Assembly (NCBI GenBank): GCA_040954595.2
Contig: CM082598.2
Coordinates: forward strand, 5,766,001 to 5,830,000
Length of the DNA: 64,000 nucleotides
Direction of reading: 5' to 3'
From: Balanoglossus misakiensis
Taxonomy: Eukaryota > Hemichordata
This document shows positions 10,401-21,789 of this stretch, piece after piece. How positions within the stretch are numbered: position 1 is the stretch's first letter; each line of letters starts with the position of its first letter. The notes below the pieces were generated by a model that was not told the DNA's origin, searched no databases, and saw only the letters and a program-made list of their open reading frames with translations. Both the position numbers and the translations under genes were made by a program.

Positions 10401-12446
10401 TCCATCAGTTACAAACTATTTTTCTCGTCAAAAATCTGCAAAGGCAAATATTATAATATATTATTGTCTCACTGTATGATTGTAATTGTTTGTGGTTTTG
10501 GATCCCCAATATTTCTTTAATCATAATAATATCACAAAATTACCAAAGATTATGTTAAGGTGACTTTAAGATTAAACTATTCAACTTGGCTGCCTGTAAA
10601 TTGGCTTGTTGTGAGATTTTGAGGATGAACTAAACACATATGCATGTCAAAAATTTGTCCGATGATAATTGTTTAAACAATAATGTATGCCCCAATATGC
10701 AATAATTGACAAAAGCACATTATTACGGAGTAAATGCAATGATTTCTTTTGGCTAGGGTTGATATATCAATGAGCAGGATCATTATGGTATTGGAATCAA
10801 ATGGTTTAGATAATTCATTATCAGTGGCATACTGTAGTCCCCACTGGAGCAATAGAAATGAAATTATTGAAGTTCCAAATACAGTTGTTGTGTAATTCAG
10901 TATTTAAGGATTGTGCCTTGCATACATTCATGTATCAAAATATTTCTTTTCTTGTGTACAGCTTTTGTTTGTGAAGAAGTCATCTTCGGAAAGAGAAGAT
11001 GTCGTGGTATTGGATCCAAACTGGTTGTGTTACAGGATATTTGGACCAATGTTGGCCACCCCTTTATTTGCACAGTTCAGTTCCAGATTCAAGAGAGATT
11101 GCTTTCAGACGATGGATCAGATAGAAGATGTACTTGGTGACCGTGTAAACAGCAAACTTCTCATCGACCTTCTGGAAGATTTTGAGCTTCTCTGTCATGC
11201 ACATGGCCTCACAAAGACTGGAGAGAAACTTTTCGTCATACCAGGGCTTCAAGACGATGATATGCCCAAAGATGAATGGGAATTGAGCCACACAAAGACA
11301 ATCTACCGTGGAATACGGTTTGAATGCCACGATGAAACAGATTCTTTCACAGCAGGCTTTTTCCCAAGATTACAAACCCGTCTATATAAGCGTTTCACCA
11401 ACCTTGGCCAACTGCCTGGTCGATTATGGAGAAATGGTATCAAAGTGTGCCATGATGTTGAAGGTCTTGTCTTTATGACCAATGGGAGAAGAGCAGTCAA
11501 TGTCTGCGTACGAGTTGAAGACAAGAAGCTGCTTGGTGAGGGCTACAAACTTCTTGAGATGGTTTCCAAAGACATACATGATGTCTTCTCGATCGCATGT
11601 CCAGGCAACAGGATGAATCAGCTTATCCTGAGTGCAGATTCTCTTGCAAACCACAGCAATGTAGAAAAAATACCATTTTACACTCTGGATGAAGTGTTTA
11701 GTGCTGAAGACATGAGGAGGAAAGTTAAAAACAAAGAAGTTGCTAAAGCAGAAGATGTTTGTGACCTGCTTTGTCAAGGTCATGACACAACGATCTTACG
11801 ACATAAATGGAAACGCTGTGATATCAAATGGATGCTTCTAGAAACGAGAAGAAAACTGACCAGGAGAATGGACATTCAACGTGATCCTTCTCTGAGCTAT
11901 GGGCGCATGGCAGATTTGATGGGCATTAAGTGCCAGGATACCATGGGATTTGAAGAGATTGCGGGTCGGGCAGGCAGACCAGTTACAGAGTATCTCTTTG
12001 AAGAGTGGTGTCGTATATGCGCAGAAAAGAAACGACTTCAACGGGAAAAAGACACCACAGAATTCCTGACCACTTCTCATGACACACATGATGTTGATAG
12101 TGGTTTTGCAACGATGTCATCGTCATCTGAACAACCAGACTCAAGCGTCCAATTCCGACGAGGACAAGACACCACTACAGCTGCAGGTGCCAGAGCCATC
12201 TCATATGACATAGAGACCTCTGAAGGTCGTTCAGCCAAAATGTCACACTCATCAACATTGTCACCCCAACAAGATTCTGATGAAGAAGTGAATGCTGAGA
12301 AAACAAGACGGAAGTATCCACATTTAAAGGGACCTGTCTTCGAAAGCAACTTTGAGAATCTGTTGGCAATATTCAGCACCATGGGAAGAGACGATATGGT
12401 CGGATTGATTGAAGAGATGTTCGAGAATTTGGAAGAACGCAGATAG
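706..12446 (+). CDS. DAPK-like ankyrin-Roc-COR-death domain protein (multi-exon, 5' incomplete)
   Basis: Seen: a chain of GT-AG exons whose phases agree. Five 66-bp exons start at 706, 881, 1060, 1235 and 1410. Ankyrin exons are 1837-1947, 2243-2338, 2606-2707, 2865-2966, 3109-3207, 3354-3452, 3596-3694, 3838-3936, 4085-4183, 4335-4433, 4585-4683, 4830-4928, 5070-5168, 5315-5413, 5878-5985, 6449-6550, 6699-6800, 7329-7439 and 7666-7734. Then come 7864-7983, 8738-8977, 9196-9340, 9590-9738, 10149-10325 and 10962-12446 (TAG). Using all exons gives about 1512 residues. Known: DAPK1 is kinase, ankyrin repeats, Roc, COR, death, and acts in apoptosis and autophagy signalling at the cytoskeleton. 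Shared blocks include the VLDPxWLC segment, FWLxFLK after the Roc switch region, and TRRKL at the start of the death domain. Inference: a cytoplasmic scaffold GTPase. The kinase is either absent or encoded further upstream. Confidence 0.85.
2500..5445 (+). repeat. 12-copy tandem array of ankyrin-repeat exons plus introns (~245 bp units)
   Basis: Twelve exons of 99 or 102 bp, each coding one ankyrin repeat of the pattern GxTPLHxAAxxGDEGRVxLLL, each starting and ending in phase 0. The flanking introns are nearly identical from copy to copy, including GTAAATACC donors, a CTTCTACAGGTT block, TTTG/TTTA-rich tracts and a CATTACTTACAG acceptor. Because introns match as well as exons, the array looks young. 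Coding changes cluster after HxAA, at the residue after GRV, and in the last third (ADVT or ADAN). Confidence 0.9.
6262..6315 (+). pseudogene. Truncated ankyrin exon relic
   Basis: The 3' half of an array exon (from the VRLLL codons through the NK end and the GTAAATACC donor) is present, but its 5' half and the normal acceptor are replaced by unrelated sequence. The only nearby acceptor (GCACAG) would enter in the wrong phase, so inclusion would shift the frame. Probably a breakpoint left by the segmental duplication. Confidence 0.65.
6900..7015 (+). pseudogene. Decayed ankyrin exon relic
   Basis: A degraded array exon can be followed: TTTCATTACT, then a broken acceptor (AAAG), TATGGACACCTTTAC, a GCAGCA block, and TCAGATTGTTATTG. 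It has internal deletions and no usable donor. A shorter relic of the same copy lies at about 5495-5575 in the other half of the segmental duplication, so the decay predates that duplication. Confidence 0.55.
7864..9738 (+). CDS. Roc (Ras of complex proteins) GTPase exons of the DAPK-like gene
   Basis: Exon 7864-7983 carries the P-loop GDGGVGKTT. Exon 8738-8977 carries the DxxG switch as WDFAGQAEY. Exon 9196-9340 (ends phase 1) carries ILFWLRFLKG and a G4-like SRAD in place of the canonical NKxD. Exon 9590-9738 completes the domain. Roc domains bind GDP/GTP and occur in tandem with COR. The non-canonical G4 resembles the THAD-type motif of DAPK1, so guanine specificity may be altered. The intron at 7984-8737 is the only one here filled with inverted-repeat elements. 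Confidence 0.85.
8137..8253. repeat. Perfect 37-bp inverted repeat in the Roc intron
   Basis: Bases 8137-8173 and 8217-8253 are exact reverse complements, separated by 43 bases. The left arm begins AGGTATGTAAGAGTACC. Transcribed, this would fold into a long perfect hairpin. It may be a miniature transposon or a hairpin RNA. No target duplication is evident to me. Confidence 0.8.
8514..8675. mobile_element. MITE-like element, ~162 bp, with inverted ends
   Basis: The ends are imperfect inverted repeats: TACTGTAAAATGGGTTATTT on the left mirrors AATAACCTGTTTTACAGTA on the right. The interior is rich in CGCGAA/TTCGCG and CACG motifs. There is no coding potential, and it sits in the intron between the first two Roc exons. 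Confidence 0.65.
10149..12446 (+). CDS. COR and death-domain exons of the DAPK-like gene
   Basis: Exon 10149-10325 (59 codons, phase 0) begins the COR region. The final exon 10962-12446 codes 494 residues: VVVLDPNWLCYRIFG near its start, a long COR-like part, then at exon residues about 283-350 a death domain (TRRKL motif, YGRMADLMGI helix, EYLFEEWC end). A Ser/Thr-rich acidic tail and a short C-terminal helix rich in Glu follow. The upstream in-frame ATG at 10911 lies in the intron before a good TACAG acceptor, so I place the exon start at 10962. Confidence 0.85.
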
Positions 12447-13181
12447 ACTGTCAAAAGATGAGCAGATAACGTGTGAAAACCAGAATTTGATTGCTTCAAA
12501 TTCCACCCAGTAAACTAAAACCATGTGTATTCAATGGCTATAGAAATGTCAGGGGTAACTGAAACATGAATCTGATTTGGAAATATTATAGCCATGCACC
12601 CCTATCCGACAGTTCAGACTAGTTTTCTGATAGTGCAGACACCTAAATGGTAGGAAATGGTAAACTAATTTGTCTAAAAATGCAAAATAGCATTTTGGAC
12701 AGCGGTACAATAAGAGAAAAAAAGATGTAAGACAAGCAATCATTCATTAGGTCAATGTGTATAACTTTATTGACATCAAAACCATGTCAAACAAGTCTTA
12801 AGAGATCAAAATGTATACTCGATGCTCTCAGGGTGAATGGAAATCTTGGGAGTCATCTATTCTGCTAAGGTCAATGTAATGTACAAGTAAATATTGCAAA
12901 TATGTCTCTATTTCTGGTAAATGTGTTGTTGCAGTATTTACACATTACCCGTTCAATGTACGCTCAAGTCAACTTGTCATTTTTCACAAATGTCATATTT
13001 TTCTCCTAAAATTTTGAACAAGATCTTTAGATAATGGAAAATTGTGTCCTCTTGGTCTAGAATTAAAGGAAAAAAAAGCGGAAAATGTGTCAAAATGATG
13101 AAAATGTTGCACCACATGTTGACAGGAAAATATGGCATCCAAAGGGTTACCAGCTTTGGATTTGAGTAAAGCTATAGATGG
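12447..13181. other. Intergenic, tail-to-tail gap between DAPK-like and zinc-finger genes
   Basis: 3' untranslated and spacer sequence for two convergent genes. I see no clear AATAAA signal for the plus gene and no other feature. Confidence 0.5.
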
Positions 13182-14913
13182 CTAGCTACAGTCTTTTTTT
13201 CTCTTGGTGCTTTGTACAGAACTTGGAAGCTGTTTCGCTGCGGTTGCTGTGTTGACACTGTCTTTTTGGTGGATTTTGGTGTGACGGTTCAAGTTGCTGG
13301 AATCACTGAAAGTTTTTCCACAGTAATGACACTGGTAAGGTCTTTCCTTGGAGTGAGTTCTCAGATGGGTGATTAGGCGATTGTTACAAGTGAATCCTTT
13401 ACCGCACTCTTTGCATGCATAGGGTTTTGTGTTTGTGTGAATCCAGCTATGCTTTTGAAGAGACTGAGGTCTGGCGAATGCCTTGTCGCAGTCTGTGCAA
13501 TTGTAGGGTTTGGTGTTTGAGTGCGTCACGCGGTGCTGCTGCAGGATCTGACTGGTGACGTAGCGCTTGCCGCAGTCGCTGCATTCGTACAGACGCTGGC
13601 CGGTGTGCTGCAGTAAGTGCACTTTCAGGGAAGACATTCGGTTGAACGCTTTTCCGCAGGCTTCGCACATAAACGGACGTTCCTTTGAGTGTGTCCCGTA
13701 GTGCTGTTGCAGGGTGTTCTTCTTGCGGAACGTTTTACCGCATTCTTCGCAGGCGTACGGCCGTTCGGTCGTGTGCGTCGCAGCATGCCGCTGCAGCTTG
13801 CCTTTCGTGTAGAAGCTCTTGCCGCAGTCTTTACACTCGTGTGCTCTCTTGTCAGTGTGGAAGCTTTGGTGTCCCTTGAGCGTGTACTATGTCGGAACCG
13901 CTTACCACAGTCTTTGCATTCATGTGCTCTCTTGCCGGTGTGGAAGCTCTGGTGTCCCTTGAGCGTGTAGCTATGTCGGAACCGCTTACCGCAGTACGTG
14001 CATTGGAACCGTTTCTTGTTTGAGTGAACCGACAGATGCGACTTGAGTCCCTGTTTTGTGAAGAAGGCGTTACCGCACTCCTCACATTGATGTCGTCTCT
14101 CTCTGTTGTTCGAGTGAATCTCCTGGTGAGCCTTGAGTGTGTAATGCCTCGTGAATGTTTTGCCGCACACTTTGCATTGATTCCTGTCTCTGTCGACGAG
14201 AACATTGTCAGTCTCGAGTTGTGGGATTGAATCGCCTGTATCCTTGGAAACGTGACCATGCAGAGCAAGACAGTGGACGATGAGATGAATATCTGTTGAA
14301 ACAACAAGAAGTATTGGTCGTTAGAAAACAAATGGAAATACTGGGACTGTAAATATACTTGTAACAATGTTTAACCCTCTCACCACCATGGTTAGGTCCA
14401 AACCCAGTGATTTCTAAGGTAAGGATGGACCTCTGCACAAGGAAGTGGGGGTGATAGGGCAACTTCTTACAGGCTGTGTGGAATTTACATATGCATTAAT
14501 TGACCTGTCTGCAGCTATCTGTCTATCATGGAGAGTTTAGGAAAGTCTTGTATTGACTGACATACATACCATTTTTTGACAAATTTTCTTGCTGAAATCT
14601 CTGTTTGAATTCCTGAGTACACCTTTCAATGACTTCACCAAACACAGTCAGATGATCATACACATTTTCAAATGTCTTCTCGTGTTCTGGAATTAGAAAT
14701 AATATATAATGTCAAAACTGAGAACATGTATATTCATACTTGACACCATTTTAGGTGAGCTAGCTCTCAACTTTCCACAGTAACTTTCGCTTATTTTGCA
14801 GAGGCGTGGCATTGCTTACCCACATTGTTGCCAGGGGCAACGAGCGAGGTGACGCTGACGTCACACGAATTTGCAGCACTACTCAAAGCAATCGGGAAAG
14901 GTTCGGAATTCAT
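13182..14913 (-). CDS. C2H2 zinc-finger protein, 11 fingers, frameshifted in finger 4
   Basis: Minus-strand exons: 14913-14820 (ATG, 31 codons plus 1 base), 14686-14570 (117 bp) and 14292-13182. All junctions are phase 1 with consensus splice sites. The protein starts MNSEPFPIAL; exon 2 codes a charged helix (HEKTFENVYDHLTVFGEVIE); exon 3 codes eleven C-X2-C-X12-H-X3-H fingers with TGEKP-like linkers and a basic tail ending KRKKDCS. Finger 4 is broken: near 13886 the plus strand reads GTGTACTATG where the neighbouring finger 3 reads GTGTAGCTATG, one base fewer, and frames change there. Fingers 3 and 4 are near-identical tandem copies, so the missing base may be an assembly or read error rather than a true pseudogene. 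Likely a nuclear DNA-binding protein; targets unknown. Confidence 0.8.
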
Positions 14914-15316
14914 CCTGACAATTTCCAAACGGATAAACACCGTCTTCTTCACCGTATATAGACACTGGGCAACACTGGTATTCGACTGGGACACTGGTGA
15001 CCGCTGTCCTGTCAATCGAGGTCAGATTCAGATTCGAGCTCGTGTTCCACTCTTCTGCTCATTAGATGCGCAAAGGAATCCTCGGTAAATTGACCCCAAA
15101 AAATGTAGTCCACGAACATTTTGGGGTATGGGAATGCCATATTTCCATCAATGTCAGGAAAGAGTGACTATAGCTACAAAATTAGTGCATTAAATGCGAT
15201 GTATTATGCGCATCCGAACCGAACTTCCGGTGCTCTGAATCTGATTCTGAATCTGACTCAAATTGACTTCTTACTGTTGTTTCTGTGTGTATTGCGTTAC
15301 GACTAGACCTCTACCT
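14914..15316. promoter_or_regulatory. Candidate bidirectional promoter between two zinc-finger genes
   Basis: About 0.4 kb between the two divergent start codons. It contains an ETS-type site ACTTCCGG at 15223-15230. It also has a partial dyad: ACCCCAAAAAATG near 15093 against CATTTTGGGGT near 15117, and CAGATTCAGATTC near 15023 against GATTCTGAATCTG near 15241. No TATA box is obvious. The symmetry supports origin by inverted duplication. Confidence 0.4.
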
Positions 15317-16136
15317 ATGAAATTGAACCTCTTGATGGGATGGGATGAGTTCTCAACTTTTCCAATTGCTGTGTGGGGCGCTACACATTCTAAGAATGTC
15401 AACATAAGCGTGAACTCTATCTCCGCTTCTGACACTAGCGGTCCGGGTAAGTACAGTCTCGCGGCAGGGGTATAAAGTACATGTACTTTAGCTCTGGACC
15501 CTGTCAAAATGAACACACGGCAGAAGTAGTCGCAAGCTATCCAGCCAGGTCAAAATGCCCAGAAATTAGTTGTCCATATTCAAGTTGTCAATGCCAGGGG
15601 AGTGTGGTTTGACAATGCATATTTTTACATTCTGAAATTATGCAATAATGATGGTTGCTATCCTGAACGTGCTGAGAGATTTGTAGGGAATGTGTTAAGA
15701 AAACGATCTCTTCCAATTTTTCCCATTAATGTATACAATCACCTTTAATTTACATTGTCCATATATGGTTGAAAGTACATGTCTAATTCACTCTACAAAA
15801 GTGTGTGATTGGCTAGATTACTCCTTTCCATGGCAACTGTGGCTTAATTTGCATAGGTGACCTTGTATCTGGTATATTTTAATTACAGGATTCCGCAAAC
15901 AGCCAGAATGTTTCATCCATGATGATTTATCTCCTGAAGAGATCAACAAATTTGGTGAAATCTTTGACAGAGCAAATGAAGAACTATTTGAATGCAAAGA
16001 CTGTGGTAAACGTTTCACCCATAGCGACGCTCTACAGAAACACATGTATTGTTTTCAAAAGAATTTGAGTGCCTCTTGCATTTTTGTTGTTACATGTATT
16101 ATCATTACTGACATTGAATCAGTACTTGTAATTTAA
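15317..16136 (+). CDS. Short zinc-finger protein, one C2HC finger, paralog of the minus-strand neighbour
   Basis: Exon 15317-15446 (ATG, 43 codons plus 1 base, donor GTAAGT) joins in phase 1 to exon 15889-16136 (acceptor AATTACAG, stop TAA), giving about 125 residues. The N-terminus contains FPIAVWGATHS, comparable to FPIALSSAANS of the minus-strand gene. Exon 2 has FGEIFDRANEEL, comparable to FGEVIERCTQEF there. A single finger, CKDCGKRFTHSDALQKHMYC, has Cys in place of the last His. After it the frame runs into hydrophobic, non-finger codons before the stop. It may be a truncated paralog, or further 3' exons may exist that I do not see. Confidence 0.55.
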
Positions 16137-16617
16137 AACAGTTTATAACTTTTTTCAATTAATATTATTGACTGACAACTAGTAGTTTATTTGTCATGAA
16201 TGCCAGAATATATTTTTGTTTGACGTTTTTGGGGAAAAATTTAGAAATTTACAAACCTGGTAGTATTAACCCATTCATCAATATGGTTCAGTCCAAATCC
16301 GTTGTTTTCTGCTTGGAGGTTGGACCTGCAAAGAGGGAACTGGGGGTCAAAGGGTGTAAATATATCATCTTAGTTTGAGTGAGCATGTTCTTGTAAATTT
16401 CGAGTTGGGATTACAAAGTCTTTCACTCTGAATATTACTACAGTACTGTAACATTCATCAGCATTCCTAGACTACAATAATGAAATTGTATGTATTTTTG
16501 TACTTTGCTGTATATGTAAACATCCACACATTCTGTTGTGTATTGAAGTCCATAAAGGCATTGTTCACATAAAATATACACATTCTCAGATGTCATTTTT
16601 CATGTTAAGGACACATT
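16137..16617. other. No gene seen
   Basis: AT-rich sequence between the short zinc-finger gene and a transposon. Nothing supported. Confidence 0.4.
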
Positions 16618-17437
16618 AGGGACCGTTCAGTTTTAACGGCCGGGGGGGGGGGGGCGGCAAAATCCAGGGGGGTCACTTAAATTTTGAAGTCCAAAAGAGG
16701 GGGGTCATCTGGGTTTTTTAAATGTTTAAGGGGGGTCACATACTTTTGCCACCGAACTTTTGTTTTTGAGTCCACAAAATTGCAGTTTCGTGCCCTTTAT
16801 TTTACAAAATTTCCTAATGTGGGAGGGGGACACACCCACCCCCTCCATTCTTCACCACATTACATTTATTCGCTGGTTTGTCTAGTGTACAAGGGCAGAC
16901 TTCTTGCCACCCCACCCCCGATGCTTACTTTGAGTGGAGTGGCAAAATTAAAATTTGTCCTGCCTAACATTGAGTTAATTTGCTTTTGAGTTCATTAAAA
17001 TGCAACTTTGAGCACCGTATTTTACAAAATTTTCTTATGTGGGAGGGGCACACCCCCTCCCACGCCCACCACCGCCACTTATCTTGTTTTACCAACTCTA
17101 GCAACTATTGCATTCACGTGTCATTTTAATTTGTTCCTAGATTTCTTTATTGCAACGATATACTATTATATACTTCAATTACTTTAAGAAATTTATAATT
17201 TTATTGAGGTGTGAGGAGCCTCATTCCCTTTATTGCATACAGTGTACATAGGATCAGGACGGCGAATGTTTTCAGCAGGGGGGGGGGGGTCATCATATTT
17301 TTGGGTCTGTCAAAGGGGGGGGGGGGTCATCATTTTTTGGTCCTGGGTGAAGGGGGGGGGGTCGGCCTGATTTTGAGAACCGATGACACAAACTTGCCGC
17401 CCCCCCCCCCCCGGCCGTAAAAACTGAACATTTCCTT
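16618..17437. mobile_element. TIR DNA element with G/C-tract ends (copy 1)
   Basis: Left end AGGGACCGTTCAGTTTTAAC then CGGCC and a long G tract. Right end is a long C tract, GGCCGTAAAAACTGAACA, then a degraded CCTTA. The ends are inverted repeats of each other. The interior has no transposase, only GGGGGGTCAT-type repeats and short matches to copy 2 at 44450-45861. Non-autonomous. Confidence 0.7.
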
Positions 17438-20400
17438 ATATATTACACGGCTTGCAATGAACATTCGTACTTGGAGCCAGCTGACTCGGAGCTGTGAAGA
17501 GACAAAAACAAAACGTGGCGTTGAGGGCGCTATATAGTCGTGGTGTCATGGCGGGGCGATTTGAACTTCCAACTTCCATCGCTCGGATTGAATGGAGCGC
17601 TAAGCCCTCAGAATGGATTATTATTCATGAAATACTGGTTCCAAGTATTCTTCAGAGGTCCAGGTGCAAGTTTTATCATGAACAGTTCAAGTTTCTTGTG
17701 TATTTCTAGCGCAGGCAGCTGAAGTTGTCCAACGTCATGGGATTTTACACGATTGCGTCACAAGGTGTCATGGCGGACTTTATCTCCCTGACGAGAATAT
17801 TCGAGATGGATGTCGTCACTGAACACGAAGAAGAGTATACCATGATTTGTGTGCGCGTTTGAATCCAAATTTTAAGCTGGAGTCCCTCTGAAGATGTTAC
17901 ACAGTGTGCATGGAATATCGTTGTTCGACTTGAACGTTTCAGTGAGTATTATTTAATTAATTAAATTATCGTGTTTACAAAAAACATGCCGTGACGTAAT
18001 TTGTGAAACTTTTGTGACCCCGGCCAGCATTGACGAAGGATTGAATTTTACACATGTTCATACATAGTAAGCGAAAAATTTGGTTTCAGATGCACTTTAG
18101 GCTTTTTATATCATAATAACGAGTTTTGTATGAACGTTTACGCATAGTTGCAAATGAAGTTGTCATTGCCAAAATATGCAAATTAGCTGGGAAAAACCTA
18201 AATTTGGTCAAAACTCAGGAACTCAACAACCCCTGGTCAAATTGATTTGAAAATTGGTATGCATGTATCTTATGTCTACCTCAAACAGTCCTGTATGTTT
18301 TGAGCTAATAGTGTGAATTTTCCTATTTCTTATGCATTTTTGGGGGGTCTTTTCCCACATTTTTGGTAAAAAATCTTCATTTCTGAAAGTGATAGACCTA
18401 CTTTTTTTGAAATTTAGTTTGAAGATTCCTGTACGTTGTCTGAGTAACCAAGGTTTTGTTCAAATTGTTTCAAAATTTGCATATTTATGATTTTTAGCAA
18501 TTTTGCCATTTAGTGGGACTATTTTGTTTTAGTTTTGTAAATTTCTCCTAACACAACAGTTTAGTCTGTCAATATGCATTTTTCCACAGCAGAAACAATG
18601 TGTGTTTGTGCAGTGGTGAATCTAGGATCAGAGATTTGAGGTCATTTTTGCCGGTGGTCTCCACTTTAAGGGCCTTTTGATAATGAGAGGGACATTTTTT
18701 CTGTTGCCATTATGACAATCATACTAGTATACAAAATAATCATAAAGTAAGGCAAAATTGAGAGTAAGAATTGCAGAGAATTCCATTGCAATTTTAGTCT
18801 GTACACTGCACTGCAACTACACTCCATGTAGTGTAGGAATAAAATTGTGCTATCTAATCTTTTTTCAGTGTGATCATGATTATCAATGATGATTTGTGAA
18901 GCATTTTCCAATATTTTACAGGTTGAGCTGCTGTTCTGAGTCAATGATCTGAGTTGCCTATTTGCATAAATTATGCTAAAATTCTAAAGAATAGCACCCT
19001 TGATTAAAACACCAACTGTATCGTGGTAATGTTGAACTGTCTGTGATAACATTTCTGGACTTTTACAGAGGAGACTATTCACAATTGACCTTGTCTGAAT
19101 CTATTCAAGTGTTTCTCAGCCTAGGAAGTTAACTTTCCTGATTAGAACTAGAGTAAATTTAGGATTATAATATAAGGTTCTGTAGTTATCTCATTTTTAT
19201 ATGTGGATGAGAACTGGCAACAGTTTTATAAACAACTGTATACAAATTTGAAGATGAAAACATATGAGTTCCTCTTACCCATGATTTCTATATTTTTTGA
19301 AAGTTTTGATTTTGTGCTCATAATTTTTTCAACTTTCTTAAATTGCAGGAGGAACTTTCCATGTGATCTAGCCGACAGGACTTGTGGGAAAAAGTTGAAG
19401 ATTACAGAAATGGATGTACATTATTGCAGCCGATCTTTGAGCAGGGAAGTAAAATTTTTTATACTATGTACTTTATTGTTTTACTTGACAGCTTAAATGG
19501 TGCTGAATTGGCAGATGGTGCAGAATTGCTCACTTTGTGCTAAGTAGTCAAATCACATTATAATAACTGCATTCTGGGTAAAAAGTCGACAACTCATTGT
19601 AGTAAGATTGTAGTTTGTAGACTGTAGTTGAGGTAAGACAGAACATTTTAATCATGTGTGACATAAGTAATTCAATAATAAACAGGGCAGGTAGTAGGAT
19701 CACATGTTAATTGCTGCTGAAATTATAATTTTGAGTGTTTGCAGGATAAGGTGCTATAAAGTTTCAAAATACATATTAAACAAACTTGTACAAAGGATTA
19801 AATAAAAATTTGAACCTTGACAATGAAGTTAGTTAAATTATGTGCACAATAATGATTAGGATGATTGTATAATAAAAGAATAAAAGTAATAATGATGATG
19901 ACAATTTAATTGATATAACAAAAAAAGTTATGATGAATTGATGATAATAAAATAACTAATAATAATGATGACAATGATGATGCTGATGATGATAATGATG
20001 ATGGTGATGATGATGATGATGATGATTAGTTCTTTATAACTGTGTTAGAAAGACACCAATAATAGTAGTTTCTGCAGAACATATGTCAATGTGGTATTGT
20101 CTGGTTTTGGTGAATCTTCAGGATACTTTGAGACGCAATAGGTTGGAGAATGAATATGTCTTGAGTGGTATAGGTGGTTAATATTTGTTTCTTAGTGGTC
20201 TTAATTTACTCCAGAATAATGGGTGTAATGTTGTATCTGTTACTAGCGTTAGCTTTGGCATTGTGGTTGTAGTGGTATAAAATAACATAACAGAATGAAT
20301 AATGTTAGTAAAGGTTTAATTTAACCATAAATATACGTTACACAGAGATGTATTTTCATCTAAACAATCAGTCGCATTCATCTTAAATATTCGTCAGAAT

Positions 20401-20817
20401 TGGTAGCCTAATGTTTATGCATAGTTGGCATTGCATACTTTGTGATTCTGTGTACAGAGTTTTGCAAAGCAAATGTGTTTGTACAAACCAGGGTAAAATG
20501 ATCCTAGTACATAGAGCTGTTGGTGAAAATTTATGACTGGTATAGATAAATATCATTGATATGCCTGTTATTAAATGAACTAAATAAAGTTTTCTTTTTT
20601 TCTAGGAATGCACTTCATATGAATCCCTGTTGCCTAGTATCATTTTAATGTACAAATGTAGCAGCCATTTTACTTGACTTGTACAATATATATATATATC
20701 ATGTACCGGGTTCATGTGTTTCAGACAAAAGACATGCATACAAATTTAACTACAGTTACCATGGTAAATGGAGATCTGTACTGACTGGTACAGCAGTTTT
20801 AACTGTACCATAGCTGT
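17438..20817. other. No convincing gene; isolated splice-like signals
   Basis: Long AT-rich stretch. Possible donor GTGAGTATT near 17940, acceptor TAAATTGCAG near 19348 and acceptor TTTTTTTCTAG near 20605 could belong to a non-coding or unrecognised transcript, but no open frame connects them. A GAT microsatellite lies near 19970-20028 and a TA run near 20687-20699. Confidence 0.35.
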
Positions 20818-20819
20818 GT

Positions 20820-21418
20820 TGAATAGAATAATGGTGGTGATAATAGTGATGACAATGATGGTGATAATGATGGTGAATCTGGTGGTACTGGTGATACTGA
20901 TTAAGATAATAATGGTGGTGATGGTGATGATGGTGATAATAATAATGGTGGTGATGGTGATGATGGTGATAATAATGGTGGTGATGGGGATAATGATGGT
21001 GATAATAGTGGTGGTGATGGTGATACTGATGGTGATAATAGTGGTGGTGATGGTGATAATGATGGTGATGATGGTGATAATAATGGTAGTGATGGTGATA
21101 CTGATGGTGATGATGGTGATACTGATGGTGATAATAATGGTTTAGATGGTGATAATAATGATGGTGATAATGATGGTGATGATGGTGATAATAATGGTGG
21201 TGATGGTGATAATGATGCCATGGTGATGATGGTGATAATAATGGTGGTGATGGTGATAATGATGGTGATGATGGTGATAATAATGGTAGTGATGGTGATA
21301 CTGATGGTGATGATGGTGATACTGATGGTGATGGTGATAATAATGGTTTAGATGGTGATAATGATGGTTTAGATGGTGATAATAATGATGGTGATAATGA
21401 TGGTGATGCTGGTGATAC

Positions 21419-21476
<58 letters not shown>

Positions 21477-21485
21477 AATGTTGGT
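20820..21485 (+). repeat. GGTGAT/GATAAT minisatellite
   Basis: About 0.66 kb of purine-rich trinucleotide and hexanucleotide repeats (GGTGAT, AATAATGGT, ACTGATGGT), ending in a pure GAT run at about 21420-21475. Long frames across it code only Met/Val/Ile or Ser/Pro runs and are not genes. Confidence 0.9.
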
Positions 21486-21789
21486 GATGGCGATAATAAT
21501 GATGATGGTGATACTTATAGAAATAAAAATATCATACACACATGTAATGACACAAAGCAGTGTAAATGGGTGATCTGCTGGGTGCAGTCATGTTCTCAGG
21601 TGTATTTTATTAAAACTTGCACACATGTGGGTGTCCCCATTCTGACCTGGCCAGTCAGATTTGGGGATGTCATAACTGTGCACTCTCAAAACATGACATA
21701 CCGTATATATAACTATAAGTAACACGTAGAGTGTTGTTAAGTAAAAGTTTCTGATTTATCAAACTGTTTAATAATATTACTATATATGG

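Noticed and set aside
17700-17945. Possible first exon with a GTGAGTATT donor
   Set aside because: The frame has stops in each reading and no matching downstream coding exon was found; mentioned only as a weak splice signal.
20768-21221. Long frames rich in Met/Val/Ile (plus) and Ser/Pro/Leu (minus)
   Set aside because: They are translations of the GGTGAT minisatellite.
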